The notes under the pieces are model-generated. The model was given only the letters and a program-made list of their open reading frames with translations, was not told the origin of the DNA and did no database searches. From the NCBI GenBank assembly GCA_022601435.1, contig JAJACQ010000020.1:149535-213534 (forward strand): a stretch of 64,000 bases of DNA, given 5' to 3'. Both the position numbers and the translations under genes were made by a program. Below, piece after piece: positions 1-8,306 of this stretch. Positions within the stretch are counted from its first letter, which is position 1; every line of letters begins with the position of its first letter. This stretch comes from Chlamydiia bacterium (GTDB lineage Bacteria > Chlamydiota > Chlamydiia > Chlamydiales > 2-12-FULL-49-11).

Positions 1-626
1 GGAAGATTTTCTTTAGATTTTAGCGATATAATGACCGAATCAACCTTCGGTTTAGGCATAAAACAACCTGGCTTTACGATAAAAAGAGACTTTATATCAA
101 AATAGTACTCTGAGAAAATAGAAAAAGAACTTCTATTTTTTGATGGGGCAACAGCTAACATGCGATCTGCCATTTCTTTTTGCACCATTAAAACTATATC
201 ATTAAATATACCATGCATTGCAGAAATCTTTGCTATGATGGGTGATGTTATGTGATATGGAAGGTTTGAGATGATCTTTGTTCCTTCAGTAAGAAATGAG
301 AGATCCGTGGTTAATATATCTTGATTGATTAGATGAAAATTTTCATAAACACTTAAGTGCTTAGTTAAAATCCTAGTTGAAATAGGATCTATCTCTACTG
401 CATAGACTGTTGCGCCCCTTTTAAGCATGGAGAGCGTTAAAGCTCCAGACCCTGGGCCTATTTCTAAAATGACATCCCCATTTTTCACATTAGCTGCATT
501 TAGGATTTTATCGACAATATTTTGATCAATTAAGAAGTTTTGAGATAGAGATTTTCTAAAAGAGAAGCCTTCTTCTTCCCAAACCTGTTTTATAGAGGAG
601 ATCTTAGTGGGTTCGAATTTAGTCAT
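1..626 (-). CDS. rsmA: 16S rRNA adenine dimethyltransferase RsmA (KsgA), 3' end outside window
   Basis: Dimethylates two adjacent adenines near the 3' end of 16S rRNA using S-adenosylmethionine, a late step of small-subunit assembly. Read on the minus strand from ATG at 624-626, the protein shows the family's N-terminal SLSQNFLID segment, the SAM-binding EIGPGSG loop and the acidic AVEID strand end; near base 1 the typical PKPKVDSVI segment appears. About 208 codons are present, so roughly the last quarter lies outside the window. Its start overlaps the stop of the SurA-like gene by 8 bases, which suggests translational coupling in one operon. Confidence 0.93.
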   Translation of the reverse strand, partial: MTKFEPTKISSIKQVWEEEGFSFRKSLSQNFLIDQNIVDKILNAANVKNGDVILEIGPGSGALTLSMLKRGATVYAVEIDPISTRILTKHLSVYENFHLINQDILTTDLSFLTEGTKIISNLPYHITSPIIAKISAMHGIFNDIVLMVQKEMADRMLAVAPSKNRSSFSIFSEYYFDIKSLFIVKPGCFMPKPKVDSVIISLKSKENL

Positions 627-1653
627 CTTGAAGGGTAAAAGGAGTTAGGTTACTGCTCTGCAGCTTCATTCCATATAGCCCTGCGATGTCATATGATTTA
701 TACAGCTTCTCAAAATAACCATGAGCAATTTTTCCGCCTTTGATGTTCAGCATCTTATCCTTGATCTGAGCATTCATCTCTCTATAACTAGGAATCGGTT
801 CTTTTTTAAATCCTTTAAGATGTAGTACTTTTCCGGAATAAGCATTTTGCGTCTTTCCAGAAATAACTTCTGACATCTTTCCTGCTTCGAGATTTTCTAA
901 AACACTTAACAAGTTAGGGGAGAGCTGAGCAGAAGAGAGTGTGATATCCTTTGATAAGCCAACTTTTAAATCCTCAGGAGTATTTATATTTTCTAAAATA
1001 GCGCTTAAGTTAGTGCAGCCGCCGTCTTTTAAGAGACTTGCTATGTTTGAAGCTGTTTGATCTACAACCTCTTGATCTTTTCCCTTGATATATAGAGCTT
1101 GATAAGTCCATTCGTCTTTTTTAGGAAGTTCTGCAATGTGAGTTTCGTATGCTTTACGAATGATACCAGGAGTTGTCTCTAAAAAAGCCTTGCTCCATAT
1201 CTTATACCAAGAAAGATGTGCTGAGATTAGTTCTTTTTTACTGTTTTGTAGTGCTTGTTCAGGAGTAATTGAGAGAAATCTAAAAGCATCAACTTGATCA
1301 TCGCCGTAAAGCTCTTTCATTTTTTGATTCACATCGTGAGACTTTACTTCATATTTTGATTTTTCTGCTTCAAGAAGTAGAATTTCATCATTAACCATTT
1401 TCTGTAATATGTGCTTCCAGTTTTGAGCATAGTAACTGTAAACGGCCTCTGGATTTGAAAAGATCTTTTTATCTTGGCGATAAAGTTGTCTATCCATTTC
1501 TCTTTTAACATCTAAAACAGTGATCGATTTTTCTCCTACGCTAGATAAGATACGATTTGTTGTCTCGATTGAGACTGCACCTAAAGATGAGAGAGTTGTA
1601 AAAAATAAAATAAAAATAATTTTAGTCGTAAAGCTTTTCATGGCTCTGATCAT
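619..1653 (-). CDS. SurA-like periplasmic chaperone / parvulin-family protein
   Basis: Predicted exported folding factor for outer membrane proteins. The N-terminus has a signal peptide: a basic start, a hydrophobic run IIFILFFTTLSSLGA, then a mature region beginning with the SurA-type 'ILSSVGEKSITVLDVKREMD' stretch, followed by a long helical region (residues 60-170) as in SurA N-terminal domains. A PPIase-like segment is weakly visible at about 180-290 but I see no convincing parvulin active site. Two starts are possible, 1653 or the ATG four codons further in (1641), which gives a more standard signal peptide. It lies between rsmA and the RNA methylase, all on one strand with short gaps. 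Confidence 0.7.
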   Translation of the reverse strand: MIRAMKSFTTKIIFILFFTTLSSLGAVSIETTNRILSSVGEKSITVLDVKREMDRQLYRQDKKIFSNPEAVYSYYAQNWKHILQKMVNDEILLLEAEKSKYEVKSHDVNQKMKELYGDDQVDAFRFLSITPEQALQNSKKELISAHLSWYKIWSKAFLETTPGIIRKAYETHIAELPKKDEWTYQALYIKGKDQEVVDQTASNIASLLKDGGCTNLSAILENINTPEDLKVGLSKDITLSSAQLSPNLLSVLENLEAGKMSEVISGKTQNAYSGKVLHLKGFKKEPIPSYREMNAQIKDKMLNIKGGKIAHGYFEKLYKSYDIAGLYGMKLQSSNLTPFTLQDD

Positions 1654-1669
1654 AATGAATCAATCTATT

Positions 1670-2800
1670 CTACACAAGAGAATTTTTTTTGAAAATTGAG
1701 ATGTACATGGCGTCGCTTCCTCCTCTTGTTAAAGGAATAAAATGTTCTGAAACAAAGTTTAGATTGGACGTTTCTTTGAAGAAAGCTGTTTGGTCTTGAT
1801 TTTCTTCTTTTAAGATGCTGCATGTTGCATAAATTAAAAGACCTGATGGTTTAACAAATTTTTCGGCTTGTTTTAAAATGTCTCTTTGCGTGTCGATCAC
1901 AGATTGTAACGATTCTTCAGTAAGCATCCATTTATGGTCTGGGCGCCTTCTAAATGTACCGCTACAAGAGCATGGTGCATCGACTAAAACGACATTCATA
2001 GCATTTAAGAGGCGACTTAATCGTTTTTCGTTGTCGTGATAAATCTGAAAATTTTCAATGCCGGCTTTTTTGAGTCTTTTTTTTGCATCAAAGAGAGGTT
2101 TTTCTCTGATGTCATGAAGGTGAATTTGTCCTTTATTTTTCATATCAGGAGCAAACGCAAGGGTTTTACCTCCACTTGCCGCACAAAAATCAAGTATATG
2201 TTCACCTGGTTTTGCATTGACAAACTCTGCAATTAATTGTGAAGCTTCATCTTGAGGTTCAAAATGTCCTTCTTTGAAATCAGCAATTGTGTCGAATTTG
2301 AAATTCTTTTTTAAATGGAATCCTGCTTTTGCTTTTTTGCATTTTGTCAGGCCAAGGGTCTCTTCGTGCTTGTCAAAAAAAGTATTTACATCTGTTTTAT
2401 TTGTGTTAACGCGAATAGTAATAGGAGCTTGTTCATTACTTAGTTTACAATATGCAAGAGCTTTTTCATATCCAAGGTAGGAGTCTATTTTTTTAAATAA
2501 CCATTTAGGAAAACTCACCTGTACATGCGAAGGCAAATGACTTAAATCCTTTTCCATGGGATTGTCAGGGCTTGTATAAAGATCCACAATCTCATCTGCA
2601 GACGTTGCTTTATGAGCTATAAAGACTTCTTTCCATTTAATAATGTCATATAATCCTTTTTTTAACCAAAGGCGGTCTTTAGACCCGAGTGAGCGGTTAT
2701 CTCTAAAGTATTTATGAGCTATAGTATCTAAGGAATTCCTTTTCTTTAAAGAAATTTCAAGAAGTATTTTTAAATGTTTTTTACGATAGGGTGACCACAT
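1670..2800 (-). CDS. RsmB/NOP2/Sun-family RNA cytosine-C5 methyltransferase
   Basis: SAM-dependent m5C methyltransferase acting on rRNA or tRNA. The C-terminal Rossmann domain shows motif I 'LDFCAASGGKTLAF' (residues about 202-216), the DAPCSCSGT motif IV with its PC cysteine and the ATCSILKEEN motif VI with the TCS cysteine, i.e. both catalytic cysteines of the family. The first 120 residues are a helical RNA-binding-like region as in RsmB, although the protein (376 aa) is shorter than E. coli RsmB (429 aa). Substrate cannot be set from sequence; bacterial RsmB modifies C967 of 16S rRNA, and its neighbour rsmA also acts on 16S rRNA. First gene of a minus-strand operon. Confidence 0.88.
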   Translation of the reverse strand: MWSPYRKKHLKILLEISLKKRNSLDTIAHKYFRDNRSLGSKDRLWLKKGLYDIIKWKEVFIAHKATSADEIVDLYTSPDNPMEKDLSHLPSHVQVSFPKWLFKKIDSYLGYEKALAYCKLSNEQAPITIRVNTNKTDVNTFFDKHEETLGLTKCKKAKAGFHLKKNFKFDTIADFKEGHFEPQDEASQLIAEFVNAKPGEHILDFCAASGGKTLAFAPDMKNKGQIHLHDIREKPLFDAKKRLKKAGIENFQIYHDNEKRLSRLLNAMNVVLVDAPCSCSGTFRRRPDHKWMLTEESLQSVIDTQRDILKQAEKFVKPSGLLIYATCSILKEENQDQTAFFKETSNLNFVSEHFIPLTRGGSDAMYISIFKKNSLV

Positions 2801-2875
2801 GAGAAAAATAATACCATTTTAAAAGATTTTAGGGTACTTTCAAAAGTAAAAAGATTCATAAAAGAGGGGATCGAT

Positions 2876-3325
2876 ATCAAGGTACTAGGTAGAATTTTTC
2901 TTTCACTTATTTTTATAGTCTTTGGAATATTTTCTATTATTAATTGGGATATTTCCTATACAGATTTAGATGCCGCGTTAGTTAACTGGCAAATGTATGG
3001 CAATAGTATTGAAATAATAGCAGGATTATTAGATGTTCTTATAAGTTATGTGACTCTACTTCTTTGTGTAGGTGTGGGGCTTGAAATTGTGGGAGGCCTT
3101 TTAATATTTTTTGGGATCAAACCAAAACTAGGAGCAATTTTTTTAAGTCTTTATATAATTGGATCGACACTTATCTATTTTCCTTTTTGGTTTTATGAAG
3201 GGGCGCAGTTATCCCTAAATTTTGTTTTATTTATGAAAAATCTTTCTATATTAGGAGGAGTGTTTCTTTTGTTTTCATCGAGACGCTCATCATATAGAGG
3301 TTATGATATGATGGATGAGGAATGA
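2876..3325 (+). CDS. DoxX-like small membrane protein with apparent AUC start codon
   Basis: Four-helix membrane protein resembling the DoxX family (hydrophobic segments with 'GIKPKLGAIFLSLYI'). The first ATG in frame is at 2993, but the frame is open upstream and encodes a further hydrophobic helix (KVLGRIFLSLIFIVFGIFS) that DoxX proteins need as helix 1. Between 2795 and 2993 there is no ATG, GTG or TTG in frame. The only Shine-Dalgarno-like stretch, GAGGGG at 2864-2869, sits six bases before an ATC at 2876, giving 149 residues, the usual family length. The stop overlaps the lnt start as ATGA, so it is the first gene of the lnt operon. A sequencing error or a 5'-truncated gene starting at 2993 are the alternatives. 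Confidence 0.62.
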   Translation: MKVLGRIFLSLIFIVFGIFSIINWDISYTDLDAALVNWQMYGNSIEIIAGLLDVLISYVTLLLCVGVGLEIVGGLLIFFGIKPKLGAIFLSLYIIGSTLIYFPFWFYEGAQLSLNFVLFMKNLSILGGVFLLFSSRRSSYRGYDMMDEE

Positions 3326-4890
3326 AGAAAGATAGATTTAGTTTTTATTTGTTGTTTTTAAGCTTGCCTATTTTAATAGTGCACCCATTTTCAATTGTGG
3401 GCTGTGTTGTTGCTTACTTCATATCATACCCCGCTTTGTTTTTACTCCTTTTTAAGTTTGAGGGTCGTAAAAAAAGAGGTTTTTTTCTTTATTTCTTTGG
3501 GTTGGTCTATTTTTTAATCCAAATGTGGTGGATGGGCCAGGCTAAATACCACGGTGATATGATCGTTCTTGCTTATGTGGTGCTCTCTTTAGTCTTTTCC
3601 TATCCGTATTTTGTGATGGGCTATTCATTACCTAAGAAAGAAGAAGATTTAAGCTTTAGAAGAATCTTTTTATTAGCATTAATATTTTCAGTTCTTGAAT
3701 ACTCAAGACTCTTTATTCTATGCGGTTTCCCATTTCATACTGTTGGGATGATTCTAACAGTTCACAAAGTTCCTCTGCAGCTTGTTTCTATGATTGGTCT
3801 ATATGGATTAACATTTATTGTTATGATGTGGGCGCTTTATGCTGTAAGATTCATTCAACAAGGAAAAACAAGAGCGTTAAGTGTGTCTTTTATTCCAATC
3901 CTTGTGGGCCTTTTACTTATAAATTTTAATAAACTTCCTGTTGAAAAGGTTCAGAAGTTAAATGTTGCGCTTGTGCAAACAGGGATAAAGGTTGAAGAAA
4001 GATGGGATATATCTGGTTTTGATAATACTTATATCGAAGAAATCGATCAGCTAAAAATAATCTGGAATCAGATCAAGGATTTAAAAACAGCTGATCTTAT
4101 CTTGTTGCCCGAGGCATCTTTACCTGGTGATGCAGTTGAAAAAAGGTTTGAAAGAAAGAGTTTAGAAGCTCTTTTTGAAGAAGAGCTTCATCCTTTACTT
4201 CATACAAACAAGATGAGTTATTTAGATGTATTTGCTATGTTATCTATTCATTTAGATGCGGATATCATGGTGGGACTTATTGAGGCTAATTTCACTTCTG
4301 CTTTTTATTTATCTCGAGGGGAGTTAGTGGGCCGTTATGATAAGCAAAGGCTTGTGCCGATTGGAGAATATCTTCCATTCGAATTTTTAAGAAACGTTGC
4401 AAGTAAATATGGGGCGACATCCTTTTTTGTGCCAGGGTATAAAAAAGGAATTATCAAAGGAAAATGTAATATCTTGACTTCTATTTGTTATGATGAGGGT
4501 TTTCCTGAAGATTTCCTTTCTAAGCAAAAGTTTAATCCTTTGATTCACGTTAACTTGACAAATGATGCCTGGTTTTTGAGTTCATCCCTACTTGATCATC
4601 ATCTTAATCAAAGCATAGTTAGATCTGTTGAAAATGGGATGTATGCGCTCAGAGCTTGTAATACAGGAATCTCTGCAATCATTTCTCCAGAAGGTGAAAT
4701 TTTAGAAGCTGCGTTAGAAAAAGACAAAACTGGTCGAATAAATAGAAAAGTTATTCAAAGATCAATCGATTTATATAGAAGAAAACCTTTGTTTAGTTAT
4801 CTGGGAAATCCGGGACTACTCTTGATTTGCAGTGTTTTGGTGTTGGTTTTATTTTATCTTGCTAGAAGAACAGAGGTCTTAAAAACTTGA
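3322..4890 (+). CDS. lnt: Apolipoprotein N-acyltransferase
   Basis: Transfers a third acyl chain from phospholipid to the N-terminal cysteine of lipoproteins in the inner membrane. About 200 residues of membrane helices are followed by a nitrilase-fold periplasmic domain and one C-terminal anchor helix (about 495-515). The catalytic triad is visible: E264 in LLPEASLPG, K341 in YDKQRLVPIGEYLPF and C389 in TSICYDEGF, close to the E. coli positions 267, 335 and 387. Full length (522 aa). Its ATG overlaps the DoxX-like stop. It is upstream of lpxC as in C. trachomatis (CT534-CT533). Confidence 0.95.
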   Translation: MKKDRFSFYLLFLSLPILIVHPFSIVGCVVAYFISYPALFLLLFKFEGRKKRGFFLYFFGLVYFLIQMWWMGQAKYHGDMIVLAYVVLSLVFSYPYFVMGYSLPKKEEDLSFRRIFLLALIFSVLEYSRLFILCGFPFHTVGMILTVHKVPLQLVSMIGLYGLTFIVMMWALYAVRFIQQGKTRALSVSFIPILVGLLLINFNKLPVEKVQKLNVALVQTGIKVEERWDISGFDNTYIEEIDQLKIIWNQIKDLKTADLILLPEASLPGDAVEKRFERKSLEALFEEELHPLLHTNKMSYLDVFAMLSIHLDADIMVGLIEANFTSAFYLSRGELVGRYDKQRLVPIGEYLPFEFLRNVASKYGATSFFVPGYKKGIIKGKCNILTSICYDEGFPEDFLSKQKFNPLIHVNLTNDAWFLSSSLLDHHLNQSIVRSVENGMYALRACNTGISAIISPEGEILEAALEKDKTGRINRKVIQRSIDLYRRKPLFSYLGNPGLLLICSVLVLVLFYLARRTEVLKT

Positions 4891-4959
4891 AGAAAAAATA
4901 CTTTTCGACTATTTTCTTATTAATATTTTGACGATACAACGATTCAAAAGGAGATTTTC

Positions 4960-5856
4960 TTGCTCGAAATTGGTGAAGATCACTTAAAGTGCTTAAATTT
5001 TACGACAAAAACACGAAACCAATTCACAATAGGTAAAAATATTTCTTTTGAGGGCGTTGGAGTATTTACAGGAAAACATGTAACAATGACTTTTTATCCT
5101 GCAAAGCCGGGTTTTGGTGTCCAATTTAAACGACTTGATTTACCTAATAAACCTCTTATATCTGCAGACGCTTCTAATTTAAAAGGGACTAGTCGCTGTA
5201 CAATCTTAGAAAATAACAACATGCAGATATTGTGTGTTGAGCACGTTTTATCTGCTCTATACGCTTTTAATATTGATAATCTCTTGATTGAAATAGATGG
5301 CATGGAACCTCCGATGTTGGATGGAAGTTCTCTTGATTATTCTATGGGGATTGAAAAGGCAAAAATTAGTGTCCAAGACGCTCAGGTTGAAGATTTTTAT
5401 TTACAAGAGCCTTGTTATATAGATGATGGACGTGCACAGTTAATTGCTCTTCCTTCTCAGGATTTAAGGTTTAGTTATACATTATCATATCCTAATCACC
5501 CTCTTCTTTCAGCGCAGTTTTATTCATGTGAATTTTCAGTAAACCATTATATATCTCAAGTTGCACCTTGCAGGACTTTTATTCTTTATGATGTGGTAAA
5601 ATCGTTAATTGATCAAGGATTGATCAAAAGTGATAGCTTAAGTCATGGAGTTGTTATAGATGGTGATAAAGTTTTAAATAAAGAAGGTCTTAGATTTTCA
5701 AATGAGATGGCAAGGCATAAAGTATTAGATATGATGGGAGACTTGTTTTTGGCTAAAAAAAGGGTGATTGCTCATTTTGTAGGTGTGTTAAGTGGTCATG
5801 GTCTGAATACATTGATGGCAAAACAATTATACGAGGGAATGGAGAATTTAAGATGA
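4960..5856 (+). CDS. lpxC: UDP-3-O-acyl-N-acetylglucosamine deacetylase LpxC
   Basis: Zinc amidase carrying out the committed step of lipid A synthesis. The substrate-loop motif EPPMLDGSS and the zinc ligands are present: H95 in VEHVLSAL, H253 and D257 in ARHKVLD, with the catalytic H280 in SGHGLN. Start is TTG at 4960, chosen because AAAAGGAG at 4946-4953 lies six bases ahead. This start gives about ten to fifteen residues more than usual before the first conserved strand. Overlaps fabZ by four bases, so lpxC-fabZ-lpxA-fmt look co-transcribed and translationally coupled. Confidence 0.95.
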   Translation: MLEIGEDHLKCLNFTTKTRNQFTIGKNISFEGVGVFTGKHVTMTFYPAKPGFGVQFKRLDLPNKPLISADASNLKGTSRCTILENNNMQILCVEHVLSALYAFNIDNLLIEIDGMEPPMLDGSSLDYSMGIEKAKISVQDAQVEDFYLQEPCYIDDGRAQLIALPSQDLRFSYTLSYPNHPLLSAQFYSCEFSVNHYISQVAPCRTFILYDVVKSLIDQGLIKSDSLSHGVVIDGDKVLNKEGLRFSNEMARHKVLDMMGDLFLAKKRVIAHFVGVLSGHGLNTLMAKQLYEGMENLR

Positions 5857-6317
5857 GTCTTGTAAAAGAAAAAAAAGAAGTATTATCTATAAAGGAAGTG
5901 ATGGACTCTCTTCCTCATGCTTATCCATTCTTATTTGTTGATAAAGTCATTTCGATGGACCTTAAAAAAGGTACAATGGTTGCCATAAAAAATGTGACGA
6001 TTAACGAGCCCTTTTTTCAGGGCCACTTTCCAGGTCAGCCGATTATGCCTGGGGTATTGATAATAGAAGCGCTTGCACAAGTTGGCTCTATATGTGTTTC
6101 ACAGGCAAAAGTTGAAGGTTTAGCTGTATTGTTAGGTGTGAATAACTTCAAGTTTAGACATCCTGTCTATCCAGGTGATACGTTGATATTGTCTATAGAA
6201 ATCACGCATTATTCTTCTTTTGGAGGAAAGTGCAAGGGAAGGGCTCTTGTGGGTGATAAGCTCTGTGCAGAAGGTGAAATGATCTTTTCAATTTTAAATG
6301 AAAAAAGGATTAAGTAA
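5853..6317 (+). CDS. fabZ: 3-hydroxyacyl-ACP dehydratase FabZ
   Basis: Dehydrates 3-hydroxyacyl-ACP in fatty acid elongation; competes with LpxA for 3-hydroxyacyl-ACP, so its place between lpxC and lpxA balances membrane and lipid A synthesis. Hot-dog fold protein of 154 residues with the catalytic histidine in FFQGHFPGQPIMPG and the glutamate of the LIIEALAQ helix. The N-terminal PHAYPFLFVD segment is the family's usual 'HRYPFLLVD' site. ATG overlaps the lpxC stop (ATGA); two bases separate it from lpxA. Confidence 0.96.
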   Translation: MSLVKEKKEVLSIKEVMDSLPHAYPFLFVDKVISMDLKKGTMVAIKNVTINEPFFQGHFPGQPIMPGVLIIEALAQVGSICVSQAKVEGLAVLLGVNNFKFRHPVYPGDTLILSIEITHYSSFGGKCKGRALVGDKLCAEGEMIFSILNEKRIK

Positions 6318-6319
6318 TA

Positions 6320-7144
6320 ATGTCTAGAATTCATAAGACAGCGATAGTGCATAAAAAAGTAACGATTGGAAAAGATGTAATCATAGGACCTTATTGTGTT
6401 TTAGATTCACCTGACATAATATTGGAAGATGGGGTTGAAATAAAATCTCATGTGGTAATTGAAGGTCATGTCCATATCAAGAAAGGGACAAAAATTGCTT
6501 CTTATGCCTCAATTGGTGTAGCAACCACTAATCTTTCCTTTAAGGGCGAAGTAACGTTTGTTGTAATTGGTGAGAATTGTGATATCCGTGAGTACGTTTC
6601 AATAAACTCTTCTTGTGGGGAAGGAACCACTGTAAGCATTGGTAATAATTGTTTATTGATGCCTTATTCATTTGTAGCTCATAACTGCACGGTGGGAGAT
6701 TATGTGATAATGACAAATGGCGCAACCCTTGCAGGGCGTGTAAAAGTGGGTAATTATGTGATATTAGGTGGTCTTTGTGCGATTGCACAATGGCTAAGAA
6801 TAGGAGATCATGTCATGGTAGGGGGCGGTGCTATGGTTGCTCAAGATATTCCTCCTTATACACTGTGTTCTGGTGACAGAGCAGAGGTAAGTAGCTTAAA
6901 TATAGTTGGATTAAAGCGACGAGGATTTACACCTCAACTTCAAAGAAATTTAGCAAAAGCTTTTCGTTTAACGTATAAATCAGGCCTTCGATGGGCGGAA
7001 GCAAAAGAACAGATTTTAGAGACGATTCCCCAAAGCGATCAAATTGATAACTGGATAGAGTTTTGTTCAACGGCTAAAAAAGGTATTGCAAAATATAGAA
7101 AAAAATCTCAAGGGCAAGGGACTGAAAAGTCTTTATTAGGATAA
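6320..7144 (+). CDS. lpxA: UDP-N-acetylglucosamine acyltransferase LpxA
   Basis: First enzyme of lipid A biosynthesis: moves a 3-hydroxyacyl chain from ACP to UDP-GlcNAc. The first 190 residues are hexapeptide repeats (I/V-G-x-x) of a left-handed beta helix, for example VTIGKDVIIG and VGNYVILGG; the general base is H121 in VAHNCTVG. A C-terminal helical domain (residues about 195-260) completes a normal-length protein (274 aa). Follows fabZ by two bases and precedes fmt by three; order as CT531 in C. trachomatis. Confidence 0.96.
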   Translation: MSRIHKTAIVHKKVTIGKDVIIGPYCVLDSPDIILEDGVEIKSHVVIEGHVHIKKGTKIASYASIGVATTNLSFKGEVTFVVIGENCDIREYVSINSSCGEGTTVSIGNNCLLMPYSFVAHNCTVGDYVIMTNGATLAGRVKVGNYVILGGLCAIAQWLRIGDHVMVGGGAMVAQDIPPYTLCSGDRAEVSSLNIVGLKRRGFTPQLQRNLAKAFRLTYKSGLRWAEAKEQILETIPQSDQIDNWIEFCSTAKKGIAKYRKKSQGQGTEKSLLG

Positions 7145-7147
7145 AAA

Positions 7148-8101
7148 ATGAACTCTGTAATATTTTTTGGTACAGATGATTTTGCTACCCATATATTGAG
7201 TGTTATGGTTAAAGCAGGTGTGGATGTAAAAGCGATAGTGACTAAACCTGATCGTCCGCAAAAGCGAAAGCAAAAGCTATTACCCCCTCCTGTAAAACAG
7301 TTTATTCAGAATGAAGGTGTTCATATCCCTCTTTATCAGCCAATAAAAGCTTCTACTAAAGAATTTGCGCAAACATTAAGAGACTTTTCTCCTGATTTAT
7401 TTGTTGTTGTTTCCTATGGTGAGATAATCAGCCAAGAGTTACTAGATATCCCTAGATTGCTTCCTATTAATATTCATCCATCTCTACTTCCTAAATATAG
7501 AGGAGCATCCCCATTAAGAAGTGCTATATTGAATGGCGATAAAGAAACTGGAATAGCTATTATTGAAATGGTAAAGGCAATGGACGCAGGAGATATATTA
7601 GCTCTTGAAAAAATAAAAATTGAAAAAGATGATAATCATTCGAGTCTTCAAAAGAAAGTGTTTGAAAAATCAGGAGAGATTTTACTTAATCTTTTAAAAG
7701 AGTTTGAAAAGGGCGATGTTAAAAAAACTCCTCAAGTAGGAGATGTGACATTCACAAAAAAATTCTCAAAATCTGATCAATTAATTGATTTTGGTGATGG
7801 TTGCGAAGCTGTTTTAAATAAAATTAAGGCTTTTGGTGATGAGCCTGGGGCTTTTTGCCGTGTAAAAATAGCAGGTGAAGATGTTGTCTTAAAAATTATT
7901 CAGGCAAAAAGAATAGATGATAACGAAGGGCAAATTCCTGCAACAAAATGTTTCTCTAGATCAGAAGGATGGGAGCTTTCTCTTTCCGGTGGAACTATTA
8001 AGATTCTAAAAATTCAAAAACAAGGAAAAAAAATTATGAGTGTTTTTGATTTCATTAATGGCCTTCGTGGAGTGCCACCACAGCTTCTTTCTATCTCTTA
8101 A
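7148..8101 (+). CDS. fmt: Methionyl-tRNA formyltransferase
   Basis: Formylates initiator Met-tRNA with 10-formyl-tetrahydrofolate. The N-terminal formyltransferase domain contains N108, H110 and the SLLPKYRGASP loop, with D146 in AMDAGDIL, the same numbering as the E. coli active site. The C-terminal OB-like tRNA-binding domain spans about 205-310. Full length (317 aa). Last gene of the lpx operon; the next gene starts 205 bases later after an AT-rich gap that contains an imperfect inverted pair ATCTTTAT (8111-8118) / ATAAAGAT (8145-8152) but no clear terminator. Confidence 0.96.
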   Translation: MNSVIFFGTDDFATHILSVMVKAGVDVKAIVTKPDRPQKRKQKLLPPPVKQFIQNEGVHIPLYQPIKASTKEFAQTLRDFSPDLFVVVSYGEIISQELLDIPRLLPINIHPSLLPKYRGASPLRSAILNGDKETGIAIIEMVKAMDAGDILALEKIKIEKDDNHSSLQKKVFEKSGEILLNLLKEFEKGDVKKTPQVGDVTFTKKFSKSDQLIDFGDGCEAVLNKIKAFGDEPGAFCRVKIAGEDVVLKIIQAKRIDDNEGQIPATKCFSRSEGWELSLSGGTIKILKIQKQGKKIMSVFDFINGLRGVPPQLLSIS

Positions 8102-8306
8102 GAAAAAATAATCTTTATCTTTATAATTCATTTGTTTACTTTAAATAAAGATAGTCTGTATTCTGTTTATTTTTGGTAAGTTAGGAGCTTTTTAGAAATT
8201 TTACACCAGCTTGAATGATTTTTTGTTTGTGTGAGTTTTTTTTAAAGTTTTGTAACAAGAGAATGATTAAAACTAATTTAAGGGAAACTATAAAAAGGAG
8301 AATTTT

